Shown piece by piece: positions 24,720-33,790 of a stretch of DNA of 64,000 bases. Every line of letters starts with the position of its first letter. The stretch's first letter is position 1. The position numbers were made by a program, and so were the translations under genes. This DNA comes from Streptomyces marinisediminis (GTDB taxonomy: Bacteria > Actinomycetota > Actinomycetes > Streptomycetales > Streptomycetaceae), in the NCBI RefSeq assembly GCF_026262575.1, contig NZ_JAPKFL010000005.1, positions 206,634 through 270,633 of the forward strand, written 5' to 3'. The notes below the pieces were generated by a model. It did not search any database. It saw only the letters and a list, made by a program, of their open reading frames with translations, and had not been told where the DNA came from.

Positions 24720-26210
24720 ATGCTGACCTCTATGTACGCGGAAAATCTCGGCCAATACGTCGATCCAGACATAGCGCCCAGTGGCACGCTGCTCGGCCTG
24801 CTGCAGCGCGGCCGCGGTGACGGCACGCTGCACGCGCTGGCCGCGCCGCGTGCCGAGGCGCTTTCCGCGCTGCACCACTGCCTGACGCACGACCCGCGCC
24901 GGGACTGGCAGGTCGAGCACCGCTCGCTGTACTACGCCCGGCTGCACCGGGACCTGGACGCCGGGCTCGACGCGCTGGCGGCCCACCTGTTCGCCCCCCA
25001 GGACCGGGTGGACACCCGCGAGGAGCGCACCGGGCTGGCCCTGTCCGTGCTGGGCCACCTCGCCTCCTACGGCGACAACGGGGCGCTGCGGCTGCTGCGC
25101 CGCTACGCCGCGCGGGGCGCGAACTGGCAGTGGGCCCTGGACGAGCTGGCCGTGCGCGACGACGACGCCGCGCTGCGCCGGCTGGGCCCCGCGGTGCTGG
25201 CCCGCTTCCCCGCCACGAGGGCGGGCGACGCCGAGCTGGCCACCGCCCTGCGGGACGCCTTCGAGCCGCGCCCGTGGCGGCTGTGGGCCGAGGACCCCGG
25301 CCGCCCCGCGCAGCGCGCCCGCCTGGGCAGAGTCCGCGAACAGCACGCCTTCGACCGCTGGTCGCGCCAGATGCGCTCCAGCGGGCCCCGGCCGGGCTGG
25401 AGCGTCCGCGAGGTCCTGGCCTGGGCGCAGGAGCTGCCCACCCCGCCGCCCGGCGAACCCTTCGACGTCGAGCAGGCCCGGCAGCAGCGCGAGGCCGCCG
25501 CCGCCCGCTGCCTGGCCGCCGTCGCGGGCCCCGAGGACGGGCCCGAGCTGCGCGCCGCCGCGCGCGGCGGCCCCGACGCGGCCCGCTGCGCGGCCCTGCG
25601 CCACCTGGCCGAGCGCGACGACCCGGCGGCCCCCGGCCTCATCGACGAGGCGGTCACCTGCGCCCCCGGCCCCGTCGCCGCGGCGGCCGCGGCGGCCTTC
25701 GGCCGGATGCGCGGCGTCGCCGCGCTCCGGCAGGCCCGCCGCTGGGCCGTCCGCGATGACCTGCTGGGGGCGGAGGCCGCCGCCATGCTCGCCACCCGGG
25801 GCAGTGGCCAGGACGCCGACGCCGTGCTGGCCGCCCTGCGCCGCACCGTGCGCACCGAGGGCTGTGACGGCGAGGCGCTCGGCCCGCTCGTCGACGGCGC
25901 CGGCCGGCTGGCGGTCGGCTGCGCCGCGCCCGTGCTGCGCCACGTCTACCGGGAGACGGCGTCCTCGCAGTTGCGCGGCCGCGCCGCCCGGGCGCTGGCC
26001 GCCACGGACCCCGGGTTCGCGGCGTCCTTCGCCGTCGAGTGCCTGTGGGACTGCGAGGAGTCCACCCGCGAGATCGCCGCCCGCGCCGCCACCACGGGCG
26101 ACGACCGCGTGGTGGAGCGCCTGCGCCGCCTGGCCGCCGACCCGGCCGAGGAGGCCGGGGTGCAAAGCGCCGTCCGCGGCCGGTTGCGCCCCGGGCCGTC
26201 CTCCGGCTGA
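24720..26210 (+). CDS. HEAT-like repeat protein
   Basis: 496 residues, soluble, built from short Ala/Leu-rich helix pairs typical of HEAT/PBS-lyase-like repeats (AALRRLGPAVLARFPATRAG, PDAARCAALRHLAERDDPAA, RGRAARALAATDPGFAASFA). The N-terminal segment LGQYVDPDIAPSGTLLGLLQ and YYARLHRDLDAGLDAL is more specific. No catalytic motif. Start uncertain: ATG 24720, a TTG at 24696 and an ATG at 24732 are all in frame; AAGGAG at 24671 is too far from each for certainty. Divergent from the complex I operon; a functional link is not shown. Confidence 0.72.
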   Translation: MLTSMYAENLGQYVDPDIAPSGTLLGLLQRGRGDGTLHALAAPRAEALSALHHCLTHDPRRDWQVEHRSLYYARLHRDLDAGLDALAAHLFAPQDRVDTREERTGLALSVLGHLASYGDNGALRLLRRYAARGANWQWALDELAVRDDDAALRRLGPAVLARFPATRAGDAELATALRDAFEPRPWRLWAEDPGRPAQRARLGRVREQHAFDRWSRQMRSSGPRPGWSVREVLAWAQELPTPPPGEPFDVEQARQQREAAAARCLAAVAGPEDGPELRAAARGGPDAARCAALRHLAERDDPAAPGLIDEAVTCAPGPVAAAAAAAFGRMRGVAALRQARRWAVRDDLLGAEAAAMLATRGSGQDADAVLAALRRTVRTEGCDGEALGPLVDGAGRLAVGCAAPVLRHVYRETASSQLRGRAARALAATDPGFAASFAVECLWDCEESTREIAARAATTGDDRVVERLRRLAADPAEEAGVQSAVRGRLRPGPSSG

Positions 26211-26328
26211 CCGGCCGGGCCCGCGCCGGCTCCACCCGCGCGCCGGACCCCGTACCGCTCACGCGACGTTCGGCTCCCGGCCACGCCCCCGTGGCCGCGC
26301 CCACGCCGGCCGTGGCGAGAACCGGGGC

Positions 26329-27453
26329 ATGAGAGTGTGCATCGTCACCGAGTCCTACCCGCCCGACGTCAACGGCGTGGCGCACTGCGCGTGGCAGACC
26401 GCCCGCCACCTCCTGCGGCGCGGCCACGAGCCGCTGGTCGTCGCGCCCGCTCCGGCCCCGGGCGCCCCGCGCCCGGAGACCGGTCCCGCCCCCGTCGTGC
26501 ACGTGCCCTCCCTCCCGCTGCCCGGCTACCCCCAGGTGCGCGTCGCCCTGCCCAGCCGCCGCCTCGCCGCGGCCCTGGCGGACCACCGCCCGGACGTGGT
26601 CCACCTCGCCAGCCCCTTCGTGCTCGGCGCGCGCGGCATGGCGGCCGCCGCCCGGCTCGGCCGCCCCACCGTCGCCGTCTACCAGACCGACCTCGCCGGA
26701 TACGCCCGCACCTATCTCGGTACGGGCGAGGCCGCCGCCTGGCGGCGCATGCGCGCCGTGCACGCCGCCGCCGACCGGACCCTGGCCCCGTCCACCGCCT
26801 CCGCCGCGGAGCTGGGCGCCCGCGGGGTGCCCCGCGTGCACCTGTGGCCGCGCGGTGTGGACACCAGCCGCTTCGACCCCGCCCACCGCGACCAGGAGCT
26901 GCGCCGCGAACTCGCGCCCGGCGGGGAGCTGCTCGTCGGCTACGTCGGCCGGCTGGCGCCCGAGAAGCAGGTCGCGCTGCTGGCCGGGGCGTGCGCGCTG
27001 CCCGGCGTCCGCGTCGTCGTCACCGGCGACGGCCCCAGCGCCCCGGCCCTGCGCTCCGCGCTGCCCGGCGCCCGCTTCCTGGGCCGCCGCACCGGCGCCG
27101 ACCTCGCCCGCGTCTACGCCAGCCTCGACGCCTTCGTGCACACCGGGCCCTTCGAGACGTTCTGCCAGACGGTGCAGGAGGCGCAGGCCAGCGGGGTTCC
27201 GGTCGTCGCACCGGCGGCCGGCGGACCGCTGGACCTGGTGGACCACGGCCGCACCGGGCTGCTGGTGCCGCCGCGGGACGCGGCCGCCGTCCGGGAGGCG
27301 GTGCGGACCCTGCGCGACGACCCGGCGCTGCGCGCCCGCCTCGCCGCGGCGGGCCGCGCGGCCGTGGCCCGCCGCACCTGGACGGCCGTGGGCGACCAGC
27401 TCATCGACCACTACGCGCAGGTCCGCGACGCCCGCGCCGCGCTGGCCCACTGA
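26329..27453 (+). CDS. GT4-family glycosyltransferase (alpha-mannosyltransferase-like)
   Basis: 374 residues, GT-B fold. N-terminal CIVTESYPPDVNGVAHCAWQ carries the glycine loop; VVHLASPFVLGARG, AVYQTDLAGYA and the C-terminal donor site GYVGRLAPEKQV, VVTGDGPSAPALR, HTGPFETFCQTVQEAQASGV with the E-x7-E motif all fit GT4. The closest family by pattern is the GDP-mannose-dependent mannosyltransferases that act on phosphatidylinositol mannosides or glycolipids. No Shine-Dalgarno is obvious. It is followed 73 bp later by the oxoprolinase gene. Confidence 0.85.
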   Translation: MRVCIVTESYPPDVNGVAHCAWQTARHLLRRGHEPLVVAPAPAPGAPRPETGPAPVVHVPSLPLPGYPQVRVALPSRRLAAALADHRPDVVHLASPFVLGARGMAAAARLGRPTVAVYQTDLAGYARTYLGTGEAAAWRRMRAVHAAADRTLAPSTASAAELGARGVPRVHLWPRGVDTSRFDPAHRDQELRRELAPGGELLVGYVGRLAPEKQVALLAGACALPGVRVVVTGDGPSAPALRSALPGARFLGRRTGADLARVYASLDAFVHTGPFETFCQTVQEAQASGVPVVAPAAGGPLDLVDHGRTGLLVPPRDAAAVREAVRTLRDDPALRARLAAAGRAAVARRTWTAVGDQLIDHYAQVRDARAALAH

Positions 27454-27526
27454 GCCCGGTCGCTCCCGCGCCGCCCGCCGGCCACCGTGCCGAACGGCCG
27501 GATCCCCGGCCTGGCACGATGGCCGG

Positions 27527-30500
27527 ATGAGCGGACGCTGGGAGTTCTGGATCGACCGTGGCGGCACCTTCACCGACGTCGTGGGCAAGCGTCCTGACGG
27601 GCGGTTGGTGACCGGCAAGCTGCTGTCGCACGACCCCGGCCGGTACCGGGACGCCGCCGTCGAGGGCATCCGCCGCATGCTCGCGCTGGAGGACGGCGAA
27701 CCACTGCCCGCCGAGCGCGTCGCCGCGGTGAAGATGGGCACCACGGTGGCCACCAACGCCCTGCTGGAGCGCACCGGCGAACCCACCGCGCTGGTCACCA
27801 CGGCCGGATTCCGCGACGCGCTGCGCATCGCCTACCAGAACCGGCCCCGCCTCTTCGACCGCCACATCGTGCTGCCCGAGGCGCTCTACGACCACGTCGT
27901 CGAGGTGCCCGAACGCCTCGGCGCCCACGGCGAGACGGTGACCGCGCTGGACCCCGCGGCGACCGCCCAGGCGCTGGCCGCCGTGCGGGCCCGGGGCGTG
28001 CGGGCGGCCGCCGTCGTCCTGCTGCACGGCTACCGCCACCCCGAGCACGAGCGGGAGGTGGCCCGGCTGGCCCGTGCGGCGGGCTTCACGCAGGTGAGCT
28101 GCTCGCACGAGGTGAGCCCGCTCATCAAGTTGATCCCGCGCGGCGACACCACCGTCGTCGACGCCTACCTCTCCCCGGTGCTGCGCCGCTACGTCGACCA
28201 GGTCGCCGCCGAACTGCGCGGGGTGCGGCTGATGTTCATGCAGTCCGGCGGCGGGCTGCGCGAGGCCGGGCACTTCCGCGGCAAGGACGCCGTCCTCTCC
28301 GGCCCCGCCGGCGGCGTCGTCGGCATGGCCCGCGCCTGCGCCGAAGTCGGCCACGAGCGCGCCATCGGCCTCGACATGGGAGGCACCTCCACCGACGTCT
28401 CGCACTACGCGGGCGAGCTGGAGCGCACGCTCGACGCCGAGGTGGCCGGGGTGCGGATGCGCGCCCCGATGATGGACGTGCACACCGTCGCGGCGGGCGG
28501 CGGCTCGATCCTGCGCTTCGACGGCGCCCGCTACCGCGTCGGCCCCGACTCGGCCGGAGCCGACCCCGGCCCCGCCGCCTACCGGCGCGGCGGGCCGCTG
28601 ACCGTCACGGACGCCAACGTCATGCTCGGCCGGGTGCAGGCCGAGTACTTCCCGCACGTCTTCGGCCCGGGCGGCGACCAGCCGCTGGACGCCGCGCACG
28701 TGCGCAGTCGCTTCACCGCGCTCGCCGACGAGATCGCGCAGGCCACCGGCGACCGGCGCACCCCCGAGGAGGTCGCCGCCGGCTTCCTGGAGATCGCGGT
28801 GCTGAACATGGCCAACGCGGTCAAGAAGATCTCCGTGCAGCGCGGGCACGACATCACCCGGTACGCGCTCGCCGCGTTCGGCGGCGCGGGCGGCCAGCAC
28901 GCCTGCGCCGTCGCCGACGCCCTCGGGGTGAACACCGTCGTCGTGCCCCCGCTGGCCGGGGTCCTCTCGGCGTACGGCATCGGCGTCGCGGACGCCACGG
29001 CGCTGCGGGAGCAGTCCGTCGAACGCGAACTGACCGCCGGGAAAGTGCCCGCCGTGCGCGCGGCGTGCGAGGCGCTCGCCGAGCGCACGCGCGAGGAGCT
29101 GCGCGCCGACGGCATCCCGGACGACTCGGTGACCACCCACGCCCGCGTCCACCTGCGCTACGCCGGCACCGACGCCGCCCTGCCCGTGCCGATGGGGAGC
29201 CTGGAGGCCCTGCGCACCCGGTTCGCGTCCGCCCACCGGGCCCGCTACGGCTTCACCACGGACCAGCCCCTCATCGCCGCCACCGCCGTCGCCGAGGCCA
29301 CCGCCCGCACCGGCCGCCACACCCCGCACCGCGACGCGCGCCCCGCGCGCCCGCGGGGGCCGGAACCGGCCGCCCGGGTGCGCATGCACACCGGTGGCCA
29401 CTGGTGCGAGGTCCCCCTGTACCGGCGCGCCGACCTGTGTCCGGGGGAGCGGGTGACCGGCCCGGCCGTGATCACCGAGCCGGACGCCACCACCGTGGTG
29501 GACGCCGGCTGGCAGGCCGCCCCCACCGCGCTGGGCCACCTGCTGCTGGACCGGGCCGCCGCGCGCCCGCGCACCGCGGCCGTCGGCACCGAGGTCGACC
29601 CGGTCAGGCTGGAGGTGTTCAACAACCAGTTCATGGCCGTGGCCGAGCAGATGGGCCTGCGGCTGGAGAACACCGCCCACTCGGTGAACATCAAGGAGCG
29701 GCTGGACTTCTCCTGCGCCCTGTTCGACGCCGAGGGCAACCTCATCGCCAACGCCCCGCACATCCCGGTGCACCTGGGCTCGATGGGGGAGTCCATCAAG
29801 GAGGTGCTGCGCCGCAACGCCGGCACCCTGCGCCCCGGTGACGTCTACGCCGTCAACGATCCCTACCACGGCGGCACCCACCTGCCCGACGTCACCGTCG
29901 TCACACCGGTGTTCGCCGAGGACGGCGGCGAACTGCTGTTCCTGGTCGCCTCCCGGGGCCACCATGCCGAGATCGGCGGCCTGACCCCGGGCTCCATGCC
30001 GGCCTTCAGCCGCACCGTGCACGACGAGGGGGTCCTGTTCGACAACTGGCCGCTGGTGCGCGACGGCAGGCTGCGCGAGGCCGAGACGCGCGAGCTGCTC
30101 GCCGCGGCCCGCCACCCCTCGCGCGACCCGGACGCCAACCTCGCCGACCTGCGCGCGCAGATCGCCGCCAACGAGAAGGGCGTCGCCGAACTCCGGGCGA
30201 TGATCGACACCTTCGGCCTGGACGTCGTGCGCGCCTACATGGGCCACGTCCAGGACAACGCCGAGGAGTCGGTGCGCCGCATCGTCGCCGGCCTGGCCGA
30301 CGGCTCCTGCCGCTACGAGACCGACAGCGGCGCCGTCATCGAGGTCGCCGTCCGCGTGGACCGCGCCGCACGCGGCGCCGTGCTCGACTTCACCGGCACC
30401 TCACCGCAGCGCGCCGACAACTTCAACGCGCCCAGCTCCGTCGTGCTCGCCGCCGTCCTGTACGTCTTCCGCACCCTGGTCGCCGACGACATCCCGCTCA

Positions 30501-31129
30501 ACAGCGGCTGCCTCAAACCCCTCCAGGTGCGCATTCCCGAGGGCTCCATGCTCGCCCCCGCCTACCCGGCGGCCACCGTCGCGGGCAACGTCGAGACCTC
30601 CCAGGCGGTCACCGGCGCACTCTACGCCGCCCTGGGAGTGCAGGCGGAGGGCTCGGGAACCATGAACAACGTCACCTTCGGCAACGAGCGGGTGCAGTAC
30701 TACGAGACGCTGGCCAGCGGCTCCGGCGCGGGCGACGGCTTCCCCGGCACCTCCGCCGTCCAGACGCACATGACCAACTCCCGCCTGACCGACCCCGAGG
30801 TGCTGGAGTGGCGCTACCCGGTGCGGGTCGAGGAGTTCGCGCTGCGCGCCGGCAGCGGCGGGGCCGGCCGCTGGCCCGGCGGCGACGGCGTCGTGCGGCG
30901 GCTGCGCTTCCTTGAGCCCATGACGGTGACCCTGCTGACCGGCCACCGCCGCGTGCCGCCCTACGGCATGGCGGGCGGCGCCCCCGGCGCGCTCGGGCGC
31001 AACGCCGTCGAGCACGCCGACGGCTCGGTCACGCGACTCGACGGCGTCGCCGCGGCGTCGGTCGCCGCCGGGGACGTGCTGGTCGTCCACACCCCCGGCG
31101 GCGGCGGGTACGGTCCGCCGACCGCGTAG
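27527..31129 (+). CDS. 5-oxoprolinase (ATP-hydrolysing), HyuA-HyuB fusion
   Basis: 1200 residues. The N-terminal half (to about 680) is a HyuA/OplA-type ATPase domain: FWIDRGGTFTDVVGKRPDGR, KMGTTVATNALLERTGEP, GLDMGGTSTDVSHY, DMGG phosphate-binding motif, and AAFGGAGGQHACAVADALGV. The C-terminal half (from about 690, VDPVRLEVFNNQFMAVAEQM) is HyuB-type with ASRGHHAEIGG and ending TPGGGGYGPP. As one chain it matches eukaryote- and actinomycete-type 5-oxoprolinases, which open 5-oxoproline to glutamate at the cost of ATP; a related N-methylhydantoinase activity is the alternative. A CACGAT box ends 6 nt before the ATG, so the message may be leaderless. Confidence 0.88.
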   Translation: MSGRWEFWIDRGGTFTDVVGKRPDGRLVTGKLLSHDPGRYRDAAVEGIRRMLALEDGEPLPAERVAAVKMGTTVATNALLERTGEPTALVTTAGFRDALRIAYQNRPRLFDRHIVLPEALYDHVVEVPERLGAHGETVTALDPAATAQALAAVRARGVRAAAVVLLHGYRHPEHEREVARLARAAGFTQVSCSHEVSPLIKLIPRGDTTVVDAYLSPVLRRYVDQVAAELRGVRLMFMQSGGGLREAGHFRGKDAVLSGPAGGVVGMARACAEVGHERAIGLDMGGTSTDVSHYAGELERTLDAEVAGVRMRAPMMDVHTVAAGGGSILRFDGARYRVGPDSAGADPGPAAYRRGGPLTVTDANVMLGRVQAEYFPHVFGPGGDQPLDAAHVRSRFTALADEIAQATGDRRTPEEVAAGFLEIAVLNMANAVKKISVQRGHDITRYALAAFGGAGGQHACAVADALGVNTVVVPPLAGVLSAYGIGVADATALREQSVERELTAGKVPAVRAACEALAERTREELRADGIPDDSVTTHARVHLRYAGTDAALPVPMGSLEALRTRFASAHRARYGFTTDQPLIAATAVAEATARTGRHTPHRDARPARPRGPEPAARVRMHTGGHWCEVPLYRRADLCPGERVTGPAVITEPDATTVVDAGWQAAPTALGHLLLDRAAARPRTAAVGTEVDPVRLEVFNNQFMAVAEQMGLRLENTAHSVNIKERLDFSCALFDAEGNLIANAPHIPVHLGSMGESIKEVLRRNAGTLRPGDVYAVNDPYHGGTHLPDVTVVTPVFAEDGGELLFLVASRGHHAEIGGLTPGSMPAFSRTVHDEGVLFDNWPLVRDGRLREAETRELLAAARHPSRDPDANLADLRAQIAANEKGVAELRAMIDTFGLDVVRAYMGHVQDNAEESVRRIVAGLADGSCRYETDSGAVIEVAVRVDRAARGAVLDFTGTSPQRADNFNAPSSVVLAAVLYVFRTLVADDIPLNSGCLKPLQVRIPEGSMLAPAYPAATVAGNVETSQAVTGALYAALGVQAEGSGTMNNVTFGNERVQYYETLASGSGAGDGFPGTSAVQTHMTNSRLTDPEVLEWRYPVRVEEFALRAGSGGAGRWPGGDGVVRRLRFLEPMTVTLLTGHRRVPPYGMAGGAPGALGRNAVEHADGSVTRLDGVAAASVAAGDVLVVHTPGGGGYGPPTA

Positions 31130-31183
31130 GCGCCGGCCGCCGGGTGCCGCCGACCGGTGGCGCCCGGTGTCGGTGCCAGCGCC

Positions 31184-31189
31184 TAACCT
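31184..31189 (+). promoter_or_regulatory. -10 box (TAACCT) of the SMC operon, leaderless
   Basis: TAACCT ends 7 nt before the GTG at 31197. This is the only promoter-like element seen for the three-gene operon. Confidence 0.55.
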
Positions 31190-31196
31190 GTCCGTC

Positions 31197-32717
31197 GTGA
31201 GTTCCGCCGTACCCGCACCGCGCCCGGCCCCCGCCCGCCCGGCCCCCGGCCCAGCCGCCGACGAGGGCCTGGCCAGGCGGCTGCGGGCGCTGGCCTGCAC
31301 CGCGCCCCTGCACGATTTGGACGCCCGCAAGGCCAACCTCTCCGGCGAGTACGGCATCTACGCCATGGCCGAGATCGCGCTCGCCGCCATCGACGCCGTC
31401 ACCCTCCAGATGGACTTCGACACCGGCGCCGACCACGAGGACGTGGTGGCCCGGCTGCTGCCCCGCGTCGCCGCGCAGGCCCCCCGGCGGGAGGCCGCCG
31501 AGCACGAACGCGTCGCCCGCTGGGTGCTGGAGAACCTCGTCAACGTCGGCAGCGTCGACCGCGGCTTCCGCGCCGTCTACGGCACCTTCGCGCCCGACGG
31601 CAGCTACGTCCGCCGGGACTACGACTTCAAGCTGCTCGAAGAGGTGCCCGGTCCCGGCGGCCGGATCTACCTGCGCACCACCGACGAGGCGGTCAACGTG
31701 CTGGTCGGCGCGCTGGACACCGACGTCACCAGCGCCCAGATCGCCGCCGAGGTCAAGCTGGAGGTGCTGGTCAGCCGCGGCCGGCTGGCCGACGCCCAGC
31801 TCGCCGCCGAACAGGCCCGCTACCGCACCGTCCAGTACGCCGAGACGCTGCGCCGCACCCTGGAGGCCACCCGGCGCGACGTCCGCGCCGTGGACTGGCT
31901 GCACACCGTACCCGACCTCATCGCCGAGGCGCTCGACCACGTCGCCGACCGCTACCGGCACGAGAACGCCATCCTCACCAACATCCGCCGCGCCCGCGAC
32001 GAGACGGCCGAGGACCGCCACCCCGACCACAAGCTGCGCGCCGCCGAACTCGTCGACATCGTCAAGGACTGCATCCGCCGCCACACCCAGCTCCAGTCCC
32101 GGCTGCTGGAGGCCGGGCCGCTGTTCCGCGCCGAGCAGGACCGGCAGGCGTTCGCGCCCCCGGCCGCCCGCGCCGGGCTGGACCTGTACGGGCAGCTCCT
32201 CGCGCCCCTGCTGGGCGAGCCGGTCGAGCGTGCCACCCGCGTCACCGACGCCTTCTTCGCCGACGGCGCCGGCCTGCGCACCCCGCCCGCCGTGCGCCTG
32301 GGCGACCTGACGGAGCTGCTGCTCACGCCGCCGGCGCCCCGCGAGCACCTGGGCGCCGAGCTGCCCGAGCCGGACCTGGTCGCCACCCCGGACGACAGCC
32401 GCTTCAGCGAGGAGCAGTTCGCCGCCGCCACCGAACTGCTCACGCTCCCGCCCGACGCGCCGCGCCGCCTGTCCGGCCTGCTCGCCCAGGCGCGCGCCCG
32501 CGACCGGGAGCTGCCCTACCTCGTCGCCCTGCTCGCCGTGCACGCCGCGAGCCCGCCCGTCGGCACCGCCTACCGGCAGGGGGAGCGGCAGCTCCTGTTC
32601 GCCGTCGACGACGGCACCGAGCTCCAGGACCCGGAGTTCGGCGGCGCCGACCTCGTCGTCGGCACCGCCGAGCTGGACGCCGCCGCCATGGCCGCCGCCC
32701 GCAGCGAGGCCGGCTGA
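31197..32717 (+). CDS. JetA/MksF-like kleisin-type subunit of SMC operon
   Basis: 506 residues, mostly helical. The N-terminal part (LDARKANLSGEYGIYAMAEI onward, DFKLLEE, IYLRTTDEAVNVLVG) and the following long helices (AEVKLEVLVSRGRLADAQLA, LRRTLEATRRDVRAVDWLHT) follow the pattern of JetA/MksF proteins: winged-helix part, a linker with a strand-then-helix turn, then coiled-coil neck. Family knowledge: such kleisins bridge the heads of a MukB/JetC-type ATPase. Position as first gene, followed by a smaller winged-helix protein and the giant ATPase, supports this strongly. GTG start at the leaderless promoter. Direct sequence resemblance to known JetA is weak. Confidence 0.6.
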   Translation: MSSAVPAPRPAPARPAPGPAADEGLARRLRALACTAPLHDLDARKANLSGEYGIYAMAEIALAAIDAVTLQMDFDTGADHEDVVARLLPRVAAQAPRREAAEHERVARWVLENLVNVGSVDRGFRAVYGTFAPDGSYVRRDYDFKLLEEVPGPGGRIYLRTTDEAVNVLVGALDTDVTSAQIAAEVKLEVLVSRGRLADAQLAAEQARYRTVQYAETLRRTLEATRRDVRAVDWLHTVPDLIAEALDHVADRYRHENAILTNIRRARDETAEDRHPDHKLRAAELVDIVKDCIRRHTQLQSRLLEAGPLFRAEQDRQAFAPPAARAGLDLYGQLLAPLLGEPVERATRVTDAFFADGAGLRTPPAVRLGDLTELLLTPPAPREHLGAELPEPDLVATPDDSRFSEEQFAAATELLTLPPDAPRRLSGLLAQARARDRELPYLVALLAVHAASPPVGTAYRQGERQLLFAVDDGTELQDPEFGGADLVVGTAELDAAAMAAARSEAG

Positions 32718-32765
32718 GTGACCCCCGCCCGCACCCCCGCGCACCACCCCCGAGGAGACACCCCC

Positions 32766-33641
32766 GTGCAGGACTTCGGCACCGGCCCCGGGCCGCAGCA
32801 CACCGAGGAGCGGCCCGCCGCCCTCACCCCGGCCGACGCCGCCGACGCCGCGCGGCTGGTCTCCTTCGGCCTCCAGCCCAAGCTGCCGCCCGCCCGCGAC
32901 GCCGACTACGCCGACCTGCTGCGCCGCTACCGCGACCAGCCCCCCTTCGCCCGCCTCGCCGACGCCGTGGCCACCGGGCTCGGCCTGGTGGTGCTGGAGG
33001 TCTCCACCCGGGCCGGCATGGCCCTCACCGCGGCCGAGGACTCCGTCTTCGCCGTCCGCATGGGCGACTACGCACGCCGCACCGCCACCGACGCCACCGA
33101 CCGCTTCCTGCACGGCCTGGCCCACCTGGCCGTCGCCGCGCTCGCCTTCCCCCGCCCCGAGGACCTCGCCGACGACGGCTACATCGGCCGCCTCTCGGTC
33201 AACGGCGTCGACGCCTTCGTCCGCCAGGCCTGCCGCCGCCTGGAGGAGCGGGCCGCCGAGCGGGGCGAGAACACCGACCCGGCCAGCGACACCCCGGGCC
33301 TGGAGGCCGCGTGGCGGGTGTACGCCCGGCGCAGCGCCACCGGGGCCACCAAGGACGCCCGCCGCCTGGCGGGCTCCACCACCGGCATCGTCGCCAAGGC
33401 CGTCGCCTTCCTGGTGGACTCCGGGTTCCTGCAGCGCACCGGGGACGAGGCGGGCGGCACCTTCCGCACCACCGCCCGCTACCAGCTCCAGGTGCGCGAC
33501 ATGGCCGGCAGCGCGGCCCTGGCCGAACTGCTGGAGCTGGGCATCGTCCCGGTGAGCGACGGCAGCGCCACCCTGCTGCCCGCGCCCGACGACGCCGAGG
33601 CCGAACTGGTCGAGGGCGCCGGCCTGCCCTTCCACACCTGA
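32766..33641 (+). CDS. JetB/MksE-like small winged-helix subunit of SMC operon
   Basis: 291 residues from the GTG at 32766, chosen because GAGGAG lies 8 nt upstream; an in-frame GTG at 32718, directly behind the previous stop, would add 16 Pro-rich residues. Helical, with winged-helix-like endings (AVAFLVDSGFLQRTGDEAGG, TFRTTARYQLQVRDMAGSAA, LAELLELGIVPVSDGSA). In MukBEF/MksBEF/JetABC operons the second gene encodes this type of kleisin-binding protein. The assignment rests mainly on size, secondary structure and gene order. Confidence 0.55.
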   Translation: MQDFGTGPGPQHTEERPAALTPADAADAARLVSFGLQPKLPPARDADYADLLRRYRDQPPFARLADAVATGLGLVVLEVSTRAGMALTAAEDSVFAVRMGDYARRTATDATDRFLHGLAHLAVAALAFPRPEDLADDGYIGRLSVNGVDAFVRQACRRLEERAAERGENTDPASDTPGLEAAWRVYARRSATGATKDARRLAGSTTGIVAKAVAFLVDSGFLQRTGDEAGGTFRTTARYQLQVRDMAGSAALAELLELGIVPVSDGSATLLPAPDDAEAELVEGAGLPFHT

Positions 33642-33790
33642 GGGCGCCGCCTCCGCCAGCCCACCGCCCCACCACCCGACCCTCCGACCGTCCTCCCACC
33701 CGACCGTCCGGCCGCCGCCGACCGCCCGACCTCCCGCCACCACCGGCGGCGCCTCCCCGCCCCGCCCCGCGCCCGCAACGAGAGTCCACC
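33642..33790. other. Pyrimidine-rich spacer inside SMC operon
   Basis: 149 bp between the second and third gene, almost free of purine runs on the plus strand (repeats of CCGACC, CCACC and CGTCC), so the RNA would be C-rich and unstructured. No hairpin or start with a strong ribosome site is seen; only a weak GAGAG precedes the ATPase ATG. Confidence 0.5.

Noticed and set aside
22668..26165. Longer minus-strand start for the NuoB/D-like fusion extending over nuoA and the HEAT gene
   Set aside because: The extension is antisense to the HEAT gene and out of frame with nuoA; the GTG at 24095 gives the same GTGA coupling as its neighbours.
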